A stretch of DNA of 64,000 nt from Dermatophilus congolensis (GCF_900187045.1 NZ_LT906453.1:2356001-2420000), one strand, 5' to 3'; numbered from the stretch's first letter, positions 29,071-38,934 are shown. Numbers and translations are program-made. Notes: generated by a model from the sequence alone, not told the origin.

Positions 29071-30732
29071 TTAGTTGGGGCGGCGTAGGAGGGCGGCGAT
29101 GGTGGTGGGGAGGGTTTCAGCGACGTGGAGTGCGCGGATGGGGCCGCCTGGGTTGGTGTCGTGGGCGGCGACTCCGTGGACGAGGGCGGCGAGGGATCCT
29201 GCGTCGAGGGGGTCTAGGCCTGCGGCGAGGAGTGTCCCTGCGATTCCGGCGAGGACGTCGCCGGCGCCGGCGGTGGCGAGCCAGGCGGGTGCGTTGGTTT
29301 GGGTGCGGATAGGCAGGTTGTCGGTGGGGGGTACGACTAGGGTTCGGTTGCCTTTGAGTAGGACGGTGGCGTGGAGGAGTTCTGCGGCGCGGCGGGCGTG
29401 GCTCACAGGGGCGTTTTCGACGTCTTCTCTGCTGGTGGGGGCGCTGGGGTCGAGGCGGGTGAGGAGGCGTGCGAGTTCGCCGGCGTGGGGGGTGATGAGG
29501 GTGCGTGCTCCGGCGTGGGGTCGGGGGCCGGTGAGTAGGTCGAGCCCGCCAGCGTCGATGACGGCGGGTTCGTTGGAGTCGAGGGCTTGACGGGCGTGAG
29601 TGAGGTGGGTGTGGCCGGTTTCGTCGTCGTCGGCGGGGTGGGGGTCTAGGCCGGGGCCGATCACCCATGCTTGGACTTTTCCGGGGCCGTGTACTGCTTC
29701 GGGGATGTGTGCGCGGATGAGGTTGGTGGGGGTTTGGGGGCCGATGTAGCGGACCATTCCGGCGCCGGTGTTGACTGCGGCTGTGACGGTGAGGATTGCT
29801 GCTCCGGTATAGTTTTCGCCTCCGGCGATGATGCCAACGACGCCGCGGGAGTATTTGTCGTCGCGGGGTCCGGGGGTGGGCCACATGTGGCTTACGTCAT
29901 CGAAGGTGAGGCGTTCGGCCATGGGGGTGGCCGGGCCGTCGGTGAGGAGGGCGTCGATGTGGTCTTCGTTTTCGTTGGCGAGTTCGCCGTCGGTTCCCAG
30001 TCCGAGTAGTCCGTATTCGTCGATGCCGATGTCGATGATGGTGAGCAGTCCGGTGGCGTTTTCGCCGGCGAGCAGGTGGGTTCCTTTGACGAGGGAGAAG
30101 GTGACGGTTTCGTCGGCCCACACGCAGTTGTCGGTTTCGGTTTCGCCGGCTGGGTCAGTGCCGCTGGCGACGTCGACGGCGATGAGGTAGGCGTCGTCGG
30201 GGATGGCGTTGACGAGGGTCCAGGCGGCAGGTGGTGGGGTGTTTTCGTCGTGGTGGGATAGGTCGAGGCGTCCTCCGATGCCGAAGAGCCCATCGACGAT
30301 GATGTCGGCGGTGGCGATCATGTGGACGGCTGCGGTCAGGCCTTCGTCGGTGCTGGCGTCGAGGGGGGTTAGTCCGGCGTCGTGGATGGCTTGGAGCGCT
30401 GAGGGGTGTGCCTGACCGGTGAGCAGGACGGGCACGATGTCGGCGACGTGGGTTTGGGTTGGGTCGGTTTCTTCCAGGCGAGTGGTGTGGAAGTGGCGTA
30501 GGAAGGCTGCGGCGAAGAGGGCGTCGCCGCCGTTTCCACCTGGTCCGGCCAGGACGATCATGCGTACGTCTTCGCCGGGGCTGATGTGTTGGGCTATTTC
30601 GTCGGTGCGGGTTGCCAGGACGTTAGCCAGGCCGTGGGCGGCTCGGTTCATGAGTTCGTCATCGGGGAGGAATTTTTTCGCGGCTTCTTCAGCTGCGCGG
30701 ACTCGTTCGACGGACCATGCCTGCATCACCAT
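29071..30732 (-). CDS. nnr: bifunctional NAD(P)H-hydrate epimerase / ADP-dependent dehydratase
   Basis: A fused repair enzyme of about 553 residues. The N-terminal YjeF_N epimerase domain has LAGPGGNGGDALFAAAFL and DIIVDGLFGIGG. The C-terminal ribokinase-like dehydratase has KYSRGVVGIIAGG, TPHAGELARLL and LATAGAGDVLAGIAGTLL. Together they reconvert damaged NAD(P)HX to NAD(P)H. The ATG at 30732 was preferred because AGGG lies 8 bases upstream; in-frame ATGs at 30738 and 30726 are alternatives. Confidence 0.94.
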   Translation of the reverse strand: MVMQAWSVERVRAAEEAAKKFLPDDELMNRAAHGLANVLATRTDEIAQHISPGEDVRMIVLAGPGGNGGDALFAAAFLRHFHTTRLEETDPTQTHVADIVPVLLTGQAHPSALQAIHDAGLTPLDASTDEGLTAAVHMIATADIIVDGLFGIGGRLDLSHHDENTPPPAAWTLVNAIPDDAYLIAVDVASGTDPAGETETDNCVWADETVTFSLVKGTHLLAGENATGLLTIIDIGIDEYGLLGLGTDGELANENEDHIDALLTDGPATPMAERLTFDDVSHMWPTPGPRDDKYSRGVVGIIAGGENYTGAAILTVTAAVNTGAGMVRYIGPQTPTNLIRAHIPEAVHGPGKVQAWVIGPGLDPHPADDDETGHTHLTHARQALDSNEPAVIDAGGLDLLTGPRPHAGARTLITPHAGELARLLTRLDPSAPTSREDVENAPVSHARRAAELLHATVLLKGNRTLVVPPTDNLPIRTQTNAPAWLATAGAGDVLAGIAGTLLAAGLDPLDAGSLAALVHGVAAHDTNPGGPIRALHVAETLPTTIAALLRRPN

Positions 30733-30770
30733 GGGCATAACCCTAAAGGACGGTTTTTCGCCGTATCTAA

Positions 30771-30796
30771 AGCAACGCCGAATCCTGTGCGTTGCT
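30771..30796 (-). terminator. hairpin between the AT-rich membrane gene and nnr
   Basis: A perfect 8-bp stem, AGCAACGC (30771-30778) with GCGTTGCT (30789-30796), and a 10-base loop. It lies 41 bases past the stop of the upstream minus-strand gene. No T-run follows, so it may be a weak terminator or a processing site. Confidence 0.3.
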
Positions 30797-30836
30797 GTAT
30801 CTGCTCTATGAGCAAAGGTTTTCGACCCGTGCAGCT

Positions 30837-31655
30837 TCAAGCTTTCTTCACGAGAGACCATTCAGCTTCATCAAAAACAAAGGAATCTGCATCATTACTA
30901 GATGGAATCTGAAATGCTATCCACCCATCGATATCACCTCCAGGCTTAAGATCAACAGTTGAAGGAAGAGATGGCCCAGACGTGATATCTGTCATCACCT
31001 CAGAACTGTAGGGTTGACCTCGATTGCTATAAATTTTAGCTCCTATCCAGCTTATATTGTTATAAGTTTTTTTACCAGTATTTTTAATACTTACATGAAC
31101 GGCAACCAACTTATTTCCTGAATCCGGCTGCATGTACGAATCCTTCGATTTTGCTTGAGGCTCGAATTTATCCACTGTAATTACAGCTGACCCGGCTCCA
31201 GAAAATTCTTCTAGCTGTATTGACTTCCCCAGATCTTCCACGGTTCTAGATGAGGCCCTAATTCCGACACTCCGCAACCCTGAGTTAGTGAAGGCCACAG
31301 GGGCAGGCACGTCGACATTCCCAGCAGAACTCATCGCCGCATCAACCGCAATAACCATTGCAACCCATATGACACATATAGCCGCAGCAAGAGTAGATAA
31401 GACAAGACCAACTGCAGCGCTCCCGAAGTTTGAAGCCTTACCTTTAAAGACTCGGACTATCCCAACGATCGCACACAGAATACCTATAAGAGCAAGAGGG
31501 AAAGACAAAAGCCCGAAAAGCGGAATAAAGCTAGCGATAAAAGTATTTATCCCCAAAACAAGAACAGAAGTGCCGAAGCCATTTTCGACTTCTCCAGTTC
31601 TGCGCACCACACTAGTTCCCATTGCCCTACCGCCCATCCATGAAATCAATGTCAT
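30837..31655 (-). CDS. membrane-anchored protein, DUF4190-like helices plus DUF4352-like domain
   Basis: A 272-residue protein of unknown function. Residues about 28-105 hold three hydrophobic helices, with a Gly-rich pattern like that of DUF4190 membrane proteins. The remainder appears extracytoplasmic and Ig-like: NKLVAVHVSIKNTGKKTYNN is the hallmark of DUF4352/telokin-like domains found on Gram-positive surface proteins. The start may be the ATG at 31655 or the one at 31622, which has GGTAGGG upstream. The base composition is far more AT-rich than the flanking genes and rare codons are frequent, suggesting recent transfer. Hairpins lie on both sides. Confidence 0.72.
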   Translation of the reverse strand: MTLISWMGGRAMGTSVVRRTGEVENGFGTSVLVLGINTFIASFIPLFGLLSFPLALIGILCAIVGIVRVFKGKASNFGSAAVGLVLSTLAAAICVIWVAMVIAVDAAMSSAGNVDVPAPVAFTNSGLRSVGIRASSRTVEDLGKSIQLEEFSGAGSAVITVDKFEPQAKSKDSYMQPDSGNKLVAVHVSIKNTGKKTYNNISWIGAKIYSNRGQPYSSEVMTDITSGPSLPSTVDLKPGGDIDGWIAFQIPSSNDADSFVFDEAEWSLVKKA

Positions 31656-31712
31656 CCTGACCGTTTTTTCATGGATCGACCGAAGAGACTTTCTTATGAG
31701 AGGAAAATAAAA

Positions 31713-31752
31713 GTGTGGCCCGGTTGACGGTGAGGTCTGTACCGGGCCACAC
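31713..31752 (-). terminator. Rho-independent terminator after acpS
   Basis: A perfect 12-bp stem (GTGTGGCCCGGT, 31713-31724, with 31741-31752) and a 16-base loop. On the minus strand it is followed by TTTTATTTTCC. It closes the glmS-acpS transcript. Confidence 0.85.
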
Positions 31753-31760
31753 AGGTGGTG

Positions 31761-32111
31761 TCAGGATTCGGCGATTACGAAGGCGGTAGCGATGCCGGCA
31801 TCGTGTGACAAAGACACGTGGAATCGGGTTACTCCCAGTGCCTCGGCTCGCTGACGAACTGTGCCTGAGATGTGCAGTTCGGGTGGTTTGCCGACGGCGC
31901 GTGGAGCCCACGCATCGAGCCATGACATGTCGCCGGGGGTCAGTAGTGCCTTGGCGACTGCTTCTTTCATCGCGAATCGGGCAGCTAGCGAGGCGATTGG
32001 GAGTTCTTTTTCTGCTGGGGCGAAAACACGGTCACGTAAACCGGGTGTGCGCTCCAGCGTTGCCTGTAGCCGTTCGATACCGCATACGTCTACACCGATA
32101 CCGACAATCAC
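31761..32111 (-). CDS. acpS: holo-[acyl-carrier-protein] synthase
   Basis: A 116-residue phosphopantetheinyl transferase that activates acyl carrier protein. Mg/CoA-binding motifs are [14 protein letters not shown] and [13 protein letters not shown], and [15 protein letters not shown] ends the fold. It lies 4 bases after glmS and is followed by a strong terminator. In related genomes I would expect nnr next; here an AT-rich gene intervenes. Confidence 0.96.
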   Translation of the reverse strand: MIVGIGVDVCGIERLQATLERTPGLRDRVFAPAEKELPIASLAARFAMKEAVAKALLTPGDMSWLDAWAPRAVGKPPELHISGTVRQRAEALGVTRFHVSLSHDAGIATAFVIAES

Positions 32112-32115
32112 GTCA

Positions 32116-33969
32116 CTACTCGACGGTGACGCTCTTGGCGAGGTTGCGGGGCTGGTCTACATCGAGGCCTTTGGAGGTTGCCAGTTCGCACGCGAACACC
32201 TGCAAGGGCAAGATAGTCAGCATCGGAGATAGCAGCGGCGATGTGGCTGGCACCCGGATGATCTCGTCGGCGAATGGTGCTACCGCTTCGTCACCAGCTT
32301 CAGCGATGACCAGGGTGCGGGCGCCGCGGGCGCGGATCTCTTGGATGTTGGAGACCACTTTGTCGTGCAGGTTGTGCGGTGTGCTGGGGCTGGGCACAAC
32401 GATGAACACTGGCTGGCCTGGCTCGATCAGCGCAATGGGGCCGTGCTTGAGTTCACCTGCGGCGAATCCTTCGGCGTGGATGTAGGCGATTTCTTTGAGT
32501 TTGAGGGCACCTTCAAGAGCGATCGGGTAACCCACGTTACGGCCAAGGAAAAGCACCGAGCGGGTGTCTGCCATGAAGCGGGCGATCTCGCGTACTCGGT
32601 CCATGTCGGCCAAGACTTCGCTGATCTTGGCGGGGATTTCTTCGAGTTCGCGCATCACCTTTTTGACTGATTCGCCGTGGCCGCGTTCCTGAGCCAGGTA
32701 GAGGCCCAGTAGGTAGCAGGCTGCGATCTGGGAGGTGAAGGCTTTGGTGGAGGCGACAGCAACTTCGGGGCCAGCGTGCGTGTAGAGCGCGGCATCAGAT
32801 TCGCGGGGAATGGTGGCGCCGTAGGTGTTGCAGATAGAGACGGTGAGTGCGCCCAGTTCGCGGGCGTGTTTGACCGCCATGAGAGTGTCCATTGTTTCGC
32901 CGGACTGGCTGATGGACACCACGAGTGTGTGTTCGTCGATGATGGGTTCGCTGTACCGGAATTCGTGGGCTAGTTCCACGGCGACGGGGATACGGGTCCA
33001 ATGCTCGATTGCGTATTTGGCGGTGAGGCCGGAGTAGAAAGCGGTACCGCAAGCCACGATGACGACACGGTCCACGGCTGCGAGTTTTTCGGCAGCGACG
33101 TGCATTTCGTCCAGGGTGAGGGCGCCGTGCTCGTCGGTGCGGCCGCGCAGGGTGTCGGCGATGGCGCGTGGCTGCTCTTCGATTTCTTTGAGCATGTAGG
33201 AGTCGTAGCCACCTTTTTCGGCTTGGGCTGCGTCCCACGTGACTTCGAAGCGTTTACCTTCGGCGGGCTGTCCGGTGAAGTCGATGACCTCGACCTTCTC
33301 TGGGGTGATGGTGACGATCTGGTCTTGGTCAACTTCCATTGCGAGCTTTGTGTGGCCCACGAAGGCAGCGACGTCAGAGCCGAGGAAGTTTTCGCCCTCG
33401 CCCAGACCGATCACTAGTGGAGAGTTGCGGCGGGCTGCGACGATCACGCCAGGGACGTCAGCATGCTCAGCCAGCAGGGTGAATGCACCTTCTAGACGGT
33501 TGACGACCTGTTGCATCGCGGCGGTGAGGTTGCGGGTGTTCTCGTAGGCGCGGGCCAGGAGGTGCGCGGCGACCTCTGTGTCCGTTTCGGAGGCGAACTC
33601 GACACCTTCTTCGAGAAGTTCAGCTTTAAGGGAGTGGAAGTTCTCAATGATGCCGTTGTGGATGAGGGCGAGTTTTCCCTCTTTGCCACCCAGGTGGGGG
33701 TGGGCGTTTTCGTCGGTGGGAGCCCCGTGGGTCGCCCACCGTGTATGCCCGATCGCCGTCGCAGAGGGAGGCAATGGGCTAGTTTCCAGTTCGGCCCGCA
33801 GGTTGGCGAGCTTTCCTGCTTTCTTCGCGGAGCTGATCACACCGTCGGTGACGAATGCCACTCCAGCCGAGTCGTATCCGCGGTACTCGAGTCGGGCGAG
33901 TCCTTCCAAAACGACGTCGAGAGCTTTGCCATCAACGTCACGGCCCACGTAGCCAACGATTCCACACAT
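32116..33969 (-). CDS. glmS: glutamine--fructose-6-phosphate aminotransferase (isomerizing)
   Basis: A 617-residue enzyme that makes glucosamine-6-phosphate for the cell wall. The catalytic Cys2 opens the N-terminal glutaminase domain (CGIVGYVG), followed by GHTRWATHG and HNGIIEN. Two SIS domains bind the sugar ([33 protein letters not shown]), and the C-terminus [13 protein letters not shown] is canonical. It is divergent from coaA; the roughly 100 bases between them should hold both promoters. No glmS ribozyme was recognised upstream. Confidence 0.98.
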   Translation of the reverse strand: MCGIVGYVGRDVDGKALDVVLEGLARLEYRGYDSAGVAFVTDGVISSAKKAGKLANLRAELETSPLPPSATAIGHTRWATHGAPTDENAHPHLGGKEGKLALIHNGIIENFHSLKAELLEEGVEFASETDTEVAAHLLARAYENTRNLTAAMQQVVNRLEGAFTLLAEHADVPGVIVAARRNSPLVIGLGEGENFLGSDVAAFVGHTKLAMEVDQDQIVTITPEKVEVIDFTGQPAEGKRFEVTWDAAQAEKGGYDSYMLKEIEEQPRAIADTLRGRTDEHGALTLDEMHVAAEKLAAVDRVVIVACGTAFYSGLTAKYAIEHWTRIPVAVELAHEFRYSEPIIDEHTLVVSISQSGETMDTLMAVKHARELGALTVSICNTYGATIPRESDAALYTHAGPEVAVASTKAFTSQIAACYLLGLYLAQERGHGESVKKVMRELEEIPAKISEVLADMDRVREIARFMADTRSVLFLGRNVGYPIALEGALKLKEIAYIHAEGFAAGELKHGPIALIEPGQPVFIVVPSPSTPHNLHDKVVSNIQEIRARGARTLVIAEAGDEAVAPFADEIIRVPATSPLLSPMLTILPLQVFACELATSKGLDVDQPRNLAKSVTVE

Positions 33970-34074
33970 AGGGTCCAGCGTAGAGTGCGGGGGCGCCCAC
34001 TGTTCGCAGGTCCATGATGTGCCTCGTGATCACCTCGCCAGTGGTTCACCACTTTGGTGGTGAAGAATGTTCGG

Positions 34075-35028
34075 GTGTCAACGCAAGTACCTGGCTCCAG
34101 GCCTGTCCCTTCCCCTTTCGTGGAAATCGCACGCGAGGACTGGGCACGCCTGTCGAGTACGTATTCCCTAGGCAGCCTCACTGATGAGGATGTGCGGCGT
34201 CTTCGTGGTGTCGGTGACCGGTTGGATCTGACTGAAGTCGAAGAGATCTACCTACCGTTGTCGCGGCTGCTCAGTTTCTACGCCGAGGGAGCTGGAAACC
34301 TTCACCGAATCATGCAGGGGTTCCTCGGCCACAAGCCGGCACGCAACCCGTTCGTGATCGGTGTGGCTGGTTCTGTTGCTGTAGGCAAGTCAACGACAGC
34401 GCGGATTCTGCGCGAGTTGTTGTCACGGTGGCCGAGCACACCCAATGTCGAGCTGGTCACCACCGATGGGTTTTTGTACCCCAACGCGGTTCTACAAGAA
34501 AAAGGACTCATGGACCGTAAGGGCTTCCCTGAGTCATACGATCAGGCCGCTCTCGTTCATTTCCTTGACCAGGTGAAGTCGGGGGTAGAGACGGTACGCG
34601 CCCCGGTTTATTCGCACCTGACTTACGACATCGTGGCGGACACCCATGTAGAAGTGCACCGCCCAGATGTTCTCATCGTGGAGGGCCTTAATGTTCTGGC
34701 CCCACCAACAGCAGAAACACGTGTGGTGGTCTCTGACTATTTCGATTTCTCCTTGTACGTAGACGCAGAGATCCCGCATTTGAAGAGCTGGTACATCAAC
34801 CGTTTCTTACGGCTTCGCGACACAGCATTCACCGACCCTGATTCCTTCTTCCGCCGGTACGCCAACCTGTCTAACGCTGAAGCGATTGCCACAGCTGGGT
34901 CGATCTGGGACAGCATCAACGAACCAAATCTGCGCGAAAACGTTCTGGGCACCCGCGAGCGCGCAACCCTCATCCTTACCAAAGGCGCTGACCACAAGGT
35001 GGAGCGGGTCCGGCTGCGCAAACTTTAG
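34075..35028 (+). CDS. coaA: type I pantothenate kinase
   Basis: A 317-residue kinase for the first step of CoA synthesis. The P-loop is [35 protein letters not shown] and YSHLTYDIV surround the substrate site, and [10 protein letters not shown] is also conserved. Of the possible starts (TTG 34054, GTG 34057, 34060, 34075) the GTG at 34075 gives the usual length and follows GGTGAAG by a reasonable distance. Confidence 0.95.
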   Translation: MSTQVPGSRPVPSPFVEIAREDWARLSSTYSLGSLTDEDVRRLRGVGDRLDLTEVEEIYLPLSRLLSFYAEGAGNLHRIMQGFLGHKPARNPFVIGVAGSVAVGKSTTARILRELLSRWPSTPNVELVTTDGFLYPNAVLQEKGLMDRKGFPESYDQAALVHFLDQVKSGVETVRAPVYSHLTYDIVADTHVEVHRPDVLIVEGLNVLAPPTAETRVVVSDYFDFSLYVDAEIPHLKSWYINRFLRLRDTAFTDPDSFFRRYANLSNAEAIATAGSIWDSINEPNLRENVLGTRERATLILTKGADHKVERVRLRKL

Positions 35029-35102
35029 GTGTCTGCACGCTGCAGTCACAGTGGTTTCGGAGGTGTGCTGGCCCCGTTGCGAGCGCGTGTCCGCGGCGGT
35101 GG

Positions 35103-36821
35103 TTACCCGACTTTTTGGCTTTGTTCGATGTGGGCGTGACGGTGTTGACCGGCTAGGCGGGCACGAAGGTTAGCGGGCAGGGGAAGAACACCGCGGGCGC
35201 GCATGCGCAGCACCAGTGCGGCAACGAGGGTGACCGCGATGGTGATAGACCCGTTGCCCAGGGCTGAATCGAAAGCGGCGTACACGCCGAGGACGGCGAT
35301 CACCCACATCGCGACGGTGTAGGTGCGTTCGCTGAACGGGACTAGGCCGAGCAGCACGAACACGGGGATCATGTACCAGGCGTGGACGACCGAGCCGCAG
35401 GCAACGAAGATGACGAATGCGGTGACGACGGACAAGGTTGGGCGGCGGGGGGCCAGCCACAGCGTGGTCCAGATCAGCCCGATCGCCATGATGGCCATGC
35501 CGCAGGCGCGTGCAGTGTCGAGTGGTATTTGGGCTGTTTCTGCCGAACTTCCCAGGCCGAGCATGATGATCTGCCCGATGCTGCCAACGACGGTCGAAGG
35601 CGACAGGATTGATCGGGCCATGAGCGGCACTGACAGGCTCTCGACCCATCCCCATCCCAGGCCACACACGAAAGTGATGAGAGCGAACAAACCAATCGAG
35701 GCGGTGCCCACAGCAGCGGCAACGCGAATGTATTCGACCATGCCTGGTGTACCTGGGTCATGGGGGGCGCCCCGCACTGGGCCGGTAGGTTCGTGGCGGT
35801 TTGCTTCGATGGCGGCGCGTTCCTCGCAGCTGGGTGTTCCGTCAGAGATTTCACGGATACGTCGCGCCACTACTGCCCGACGGGCCAGGTATCCAGCCAA
35901 CGCGACCATGGCGAGCAAGGCTGTCTGTTTATACCCGGCGGCCGCAGCGATCGTGAATGAGGAGAACCAGAACCGCCCATCAAATGCCAGCAGCATCGCG
36001 GCCACGATCAACGCGATCGCCATCGCGTCATTGTGGGCGCCTCCCACCAGATGAATGAGGATGAGCGGGTTGGCGATGCCGATCCATCTGGCTGGCTCAA
36101 CCGAGACTCCTACTCGCTCGGTCATGCGCGGCAGCAGCGCCGCGATCAACGCCATTGACATGAACGCGGGAACACGCATCGCGACCGCAGCGAAATAGGC
36201 GTTGTCAAAAGAAAGCTCTACAACAAGTTGCTGGGTGCGTAGCGCTAGCGGACCGTAGGGCGCTGAGGTGAACAGCCACATCGGGTCAACCTGGTCAGCG
36301 AATGGCCCAGGAACAGAGATGGGGCCAGTGCTGTACGGGTCCATCCCTCGTGAGACCAACAACCCTTGCGCCGCATACGAATACGCATCCCTGCTGAACA
36401 GCGGCGGCGCCACCAGCATCGGCAAAGACCACAGCCACCAGGTAGCTCGCGGCACCCCACCACGCACACCGTGACGCCCCGGGCGCATCGCCACCCACGC
36501 CAACAGCAGTGACGCCATCCCCAGCAGGACAGCCGCGGCGGCGACCGCGCGGCCCACACCGGTCTGCAACAGCCCCAAACCGATGAAATACGGCAACTCA
36601 GAATCTGGTGGCAGTGACGCTGGCGTGAACGATCCCACCACGATAAGAACCGACCCGAAAAGCCCCAGCCACACGGCGGGCACCGCGAACGCAGCCCGCG
36701 CATCGCTGACGAGGGCGCGCATGCTGCCACGCACCCGCATCCTCATTCCTCGACGAGGCTGCTGCCTCTGCCCGTGGGCTTGAGTGGTTTGGCCCTGGCT
36801 CAACGGTTCGTTCTTGGTCAC
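35103..36821 (-). CDS. MptB-like polyprenol-phosphomannose-dependent alpha-1,6-mannosyltransferase
   Basis: A 572-residue polytopic GT-C glycosyltransferase with a dozen or more hydrophobic helices. Family signatures seen are PLFSRDAYSYAAQG with the catalytic-type Asp in the first loop, GMDPYSTGP and HLVGGAHNDAMAIAL. In mycobacteria and corynebacteria MptB extends the mannan core of lipomannan from decaprenyl-phosphomannose, and the same family occurs in non-mycolate actinobacteria. The GTG start has GGGGGGAAT upstream. It is convergent with coaA and 32 bases after the Z-prenyl synthase, which fits a polyprenol-linked process. Confidence 0.85.
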   Translation of the reverse strand: MTKNEPLSQGQTTQAHGQRQQPRRGMRMRVRGSMRALVSDARAAFAVPAVWLGLFGSVLIVVGSFTPASLPPDSELPYFIGLGLLQTGVGRAVAAAAVLLGMASLLLAWVAMRPGRHGVRGGVPRATWWLWSLPMLVAPPLFSRDAYSYAAQGLLVSRGMDPYSTGPISVPGPFADQVDPMWLFTSAPYGPLALRTQQLVVELSFDNAYFAAVAMRVPAFMSMALIAALLPRMTERVGVSVEPARWIGIANPLILIHLVGGAHNDAMAIALIVAAMLLAFDGRFWFSSFTIAAAAGYKQTALLAMVALAGYLARRAVVARRIREISDGTPSCEERAAIEANRHEPTGPVRGAPHDPGTPGMVEYIRVAAAVGTASIGLFALITFVCGLGWGWVESLSVPLMARSILSPSTVVGSIGQIIMLGLGSSAETAQIPLDTARACGMAIMAIGLIWTTLWLAPRRPTLSVVTAFVIFVACGSVVHAWYMIPVFVLLGLVPFSERTYTVAMWVIAVLGVYAAFDSALGNGSITIAVTLVAALVLRMRARGVLPLPANLRARLAGQHRHAHIEQSQKVG

Positions 36822-36853
36822 CTGCAGATTCCCCCCACGTCCTGGCCGGGACG

Positions 36854-37615
36854 TTACGCCCCGAACCGGCGCTCGCGTTCGGCGTAAGAACGCAGTGCGC
36901 GCAGAAAATCGACTCGTCGGAAGTCGGGCCAGTACGCCTCACAGAAATAGAACTCGCTGTGGGTGCTTTGCCAGAGCAGAAACCCGCTGACTCGTTGTTC
37001 GCCAGAGGTGCGGATAACGAGGTCTGGGTCGGGTTGGCCTGTGGTGTACAAGTGGTCGGCGATGTCTTCGGCCGAGACAGTTTGGGCGACGTCGTCGATC
37101 GTTCGTCCTTGTTCTGCTGCCTCTTTGAGCAGCGAACGAACTGCATCGGAAATTTCACGTTTACCGCCGTAGCCAACAGCAACGTTGACGAACATGCCCT
37201 CCACGTTGTCGGTGCGAGCAGCTGCGGTAGACAAGCGTTCCACGGTGGCTGGTGGCAGTACGTCTTTAGCGCCGACGATTTTGATGCGCCACCGCCCTGA
37301 ATCAGCCAGCGTGTCTACGGCGTCTTCGATGATCCCCAGCAATGGTTCCAGCTCTTCTGGGGAGCGATTCAGGTTGTCTGTGGATAGCAGCCATAAAGTC
37401 ACGATCTCCACGCCAGCTTCTTCGCTCCACCGCAAAAACGGCGCGATGTTTTCAGCTCCGGCGCGGTGCCCGATGAAAGCTTCGGCGCCTTTAGCGCGGG
37501 CCCAGCGGCGATTACCGTCGAGCATTACCCCCACGTGTCTGGGCACCGTGGCGTGAGCGAGCTCACGCAACAGTCGTTTCTCGTACAAGCCGTACAGAAA
37601 TGACGACAATCCCAT
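36854..37615 (-). CDS. uppS: cis (Z)-isoprenyl diphosphate synthase, UppS family
   Basis: A 253-residue cis-prenyltransferase. The catalytic Asp is in HVGVMLDGNRRWA, the Arg/substrate region is FIGHRAG, and DLVIRTSGEQRVSGFLLWQ with FYFCEAYWPDF closes the active site. The N-terminus LYGLYEKRLL resembles the short-chain mycobacterial (Z-farnesyl) type more than the long-chain type, but length specificity cannot be settled here. It may supply polyprenyl phosphate for cell-wall glycans and for the MptB-like enzyme downstream. Confidence 0.93.
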   Translation of the reverse strand: MGLSSFLYGLYEKRLLRELAHATVPRHVGVMLDGNRRWARAKGAEAFIGHRAGAENIAPFLRWSEEAGVEIVTLWLLSTDNLNRSPEELEPLLGIIEDAVDTLADSGRWRIKIVGAKDVLPPATVERLSTAAARTDNVEGMFVNVAVGYGGKREISDAVRSLLKEAAEQGRTIDDVAQTVSAEDIADHLYTTGQPDPDLVIRTSGEQRVSGFLLWQSTHSEFYFCEAYWPDFRRVDFLRALRSYAERERRFGA

Positions 37616-37654
37616 CTCAACCTCGTGACTCTCGAGGACACCTTGTTGACGGTT

Positions 37655-37909
37655 TCACCGGGATCGCCCGTCCTTACTCGGCTGACTCTGCTCGGCAGCC
37701 ATGTCTGAACCGTTTCCGTCCGTGTCCGCAGATGTCTTCGTCGTGACAGTGATAGCAGATTGCTGGGTGTCCTCTTCGAAGACCGCGTGATCAGCGTTGC
37801 GCAGATGCTTCAGCATGCTGCGCATCAAAACCCACAAAGCCACAGACATCAGGAACAGCGCAAAGAACCCGCCCAGCCCGGCGGAGATGGATTGATTGGC
37901 GCCCTGCAT
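37655..37909 (-). CDS. small single-pass membrane protein
   Basis: 84 residues with one hydrophobic segment (about residues 11-30, GLGGFFALFLMSVALWVLM) followed by a basic stretch and a polar acidic tail rich in Thr, Ser and Asp. Its ATG shares one base with the mca stop (TGATG), so the two are translationally coupled. I know small membrane proteins at this place downstream of mca in actinobacteria, but no function. Confidence 0.75.
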   Translation of the reverse strand: MQGANQSISAGLGGFFALFLMSVALWVLMRSMLKHLRNADHAVFEEDTQQSAITVTTKTSADTDGNGSDMAAEQSQPSKDGRSR

Positions 37910-38934
37910 CAGCGCTCCTTCACATCGTCGATGAGAGGAGCCGACGGGCGGCGCGAGGAGTCAGAGCCCATCGCGTCAGCCTGCGCCGGTTCCGGAAGCC
38001 CAGCGAATACATCGTCCTCAACCGCTGGAAGCACCGTGGTGTGAACGTATGAGATCGCCATTTCGAAATCTTCCCACGGCCACACCTCCCGCTCGATCTC
38101 TTGCGGTATCCCGAACCAAAAACCGTCAGGGTCGACCTGGGTGGCATGGGCGCGGAGGGCTTCATCACGGGCATCGAACCAGTCAGCAACGGGAACCCGG
38201 GTGGTGACGGCGCGGAACGCATCATCACCACGAGCGGCTCGCATTTCTATCCATTCCTCGAACGGCGACTGACCTGTGCGTTCTTTCATCGCCGTGTGCA
38301 AGGCCTGCAACCGATCCATACTCAGGGTTTGGTTGTAGTACAGCTTCAGCGGCTGCCACGGCTGCCCTGCCTGCGGGAACTGTTCTGGATCCCCTGCGGC
38401 GCGGAACGCAGCCACTGACACATCGTGAGTACGCACATGGTCCGGGTGCGGGTAGCCACCGTTCTCGTCATAGGTGGTCATCACGTGCGGGCGATGCTGC
38501 CGAATCAACCGCACCAGCGCCTCCACACACACCTGCATAGGCATGGTGGCAAAGCACCCTTGCGGCAGCGGAGGCAACGGGTCACCTTCAGGCAGACCTG
38601 AGTCAACAAACCCAAGCCAGGCATGATCGACTCCTAATGCTTCTTGTGCTTTTGCCATCTCGGTGCGCCGCAACCCCACCAGGTCACGTTCCACCTCGGG
38701 GTCACCTTGTAGTCGAGGGTTAAGCACCGACCCTCTCTCACCACCAGTACATGAGACAACCAGCACATTCGCGCCCTCATGGACATACATGGCCGTGGCT
38801 GCGGCGCCTTTACTCGACTCGTCATCGGGGTGAGCATGTACCGCCATCAGCCGATAGCCGTGCCGGTCGCCCGTCGATCCTGTCCTAGCGTTCGATCCCA
38901 TCCGATTGCCCGCCTGCCTTACGTACTTGGTCAT
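37909..38934 (-). CDS. mca: mycothiol S-conjugate amidase
   Basis: A zinc amidase of the LmbE/PIG-L fold that cleaves mycothiol conjugates during detoxification. The metal motif is LMAVHAHPDDESSKGAA, with SCTGGERGSVLNP next and PHVMTTYDENGGYPHPDHVR supplying the remaining His ligand. The segment KLYYNQTLS is typical for Mca and helps separate it from MshB. Start uncertain: the ATG at 38934 has GGGTGGGA close by, the ATG at 38901 would give a shorter N-terminus. Divergent from the DUF4307 gene, as in mycobacteria. Confidence 0.93.
   Translation of the reverse strand: MTKYVRQAGNRMGSNARTGSTGDRHGYRLMAVHAHPDDESSKGAAATAMYVHEGANVLVVSCTGGERGSVLNPRLQGDPEVERDLVGLRRTEMAKAQEALGVDHAWLGFVDSGLPEGDPLPPLPQGCFATMPMQVCVEALVRLIRQHRPHVMTTYDENGGYPHPDHVRTHDVSVAAFRAAGDPEQFPQAGQPWQPLKLYYNQTLSMDRLQALHTAMKERTGQSPFEEWIEMRAARGDDAFRAVTTRVPVADWFDARDEALRAHATQVDPDGFWFGIPQEIEREVWPWEDFEMAISYVHTTVLPAVEDDVFAGLPEPAQADAMGSDSSRRPSAPLIDDVKER

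Noticed and set aside
33970-34074. Possible glmS ribozyme or other riboswitch before glmS
   Set aside because: The glmS-coaA gap is only about 105 bases and no ribozyme core was recognised.
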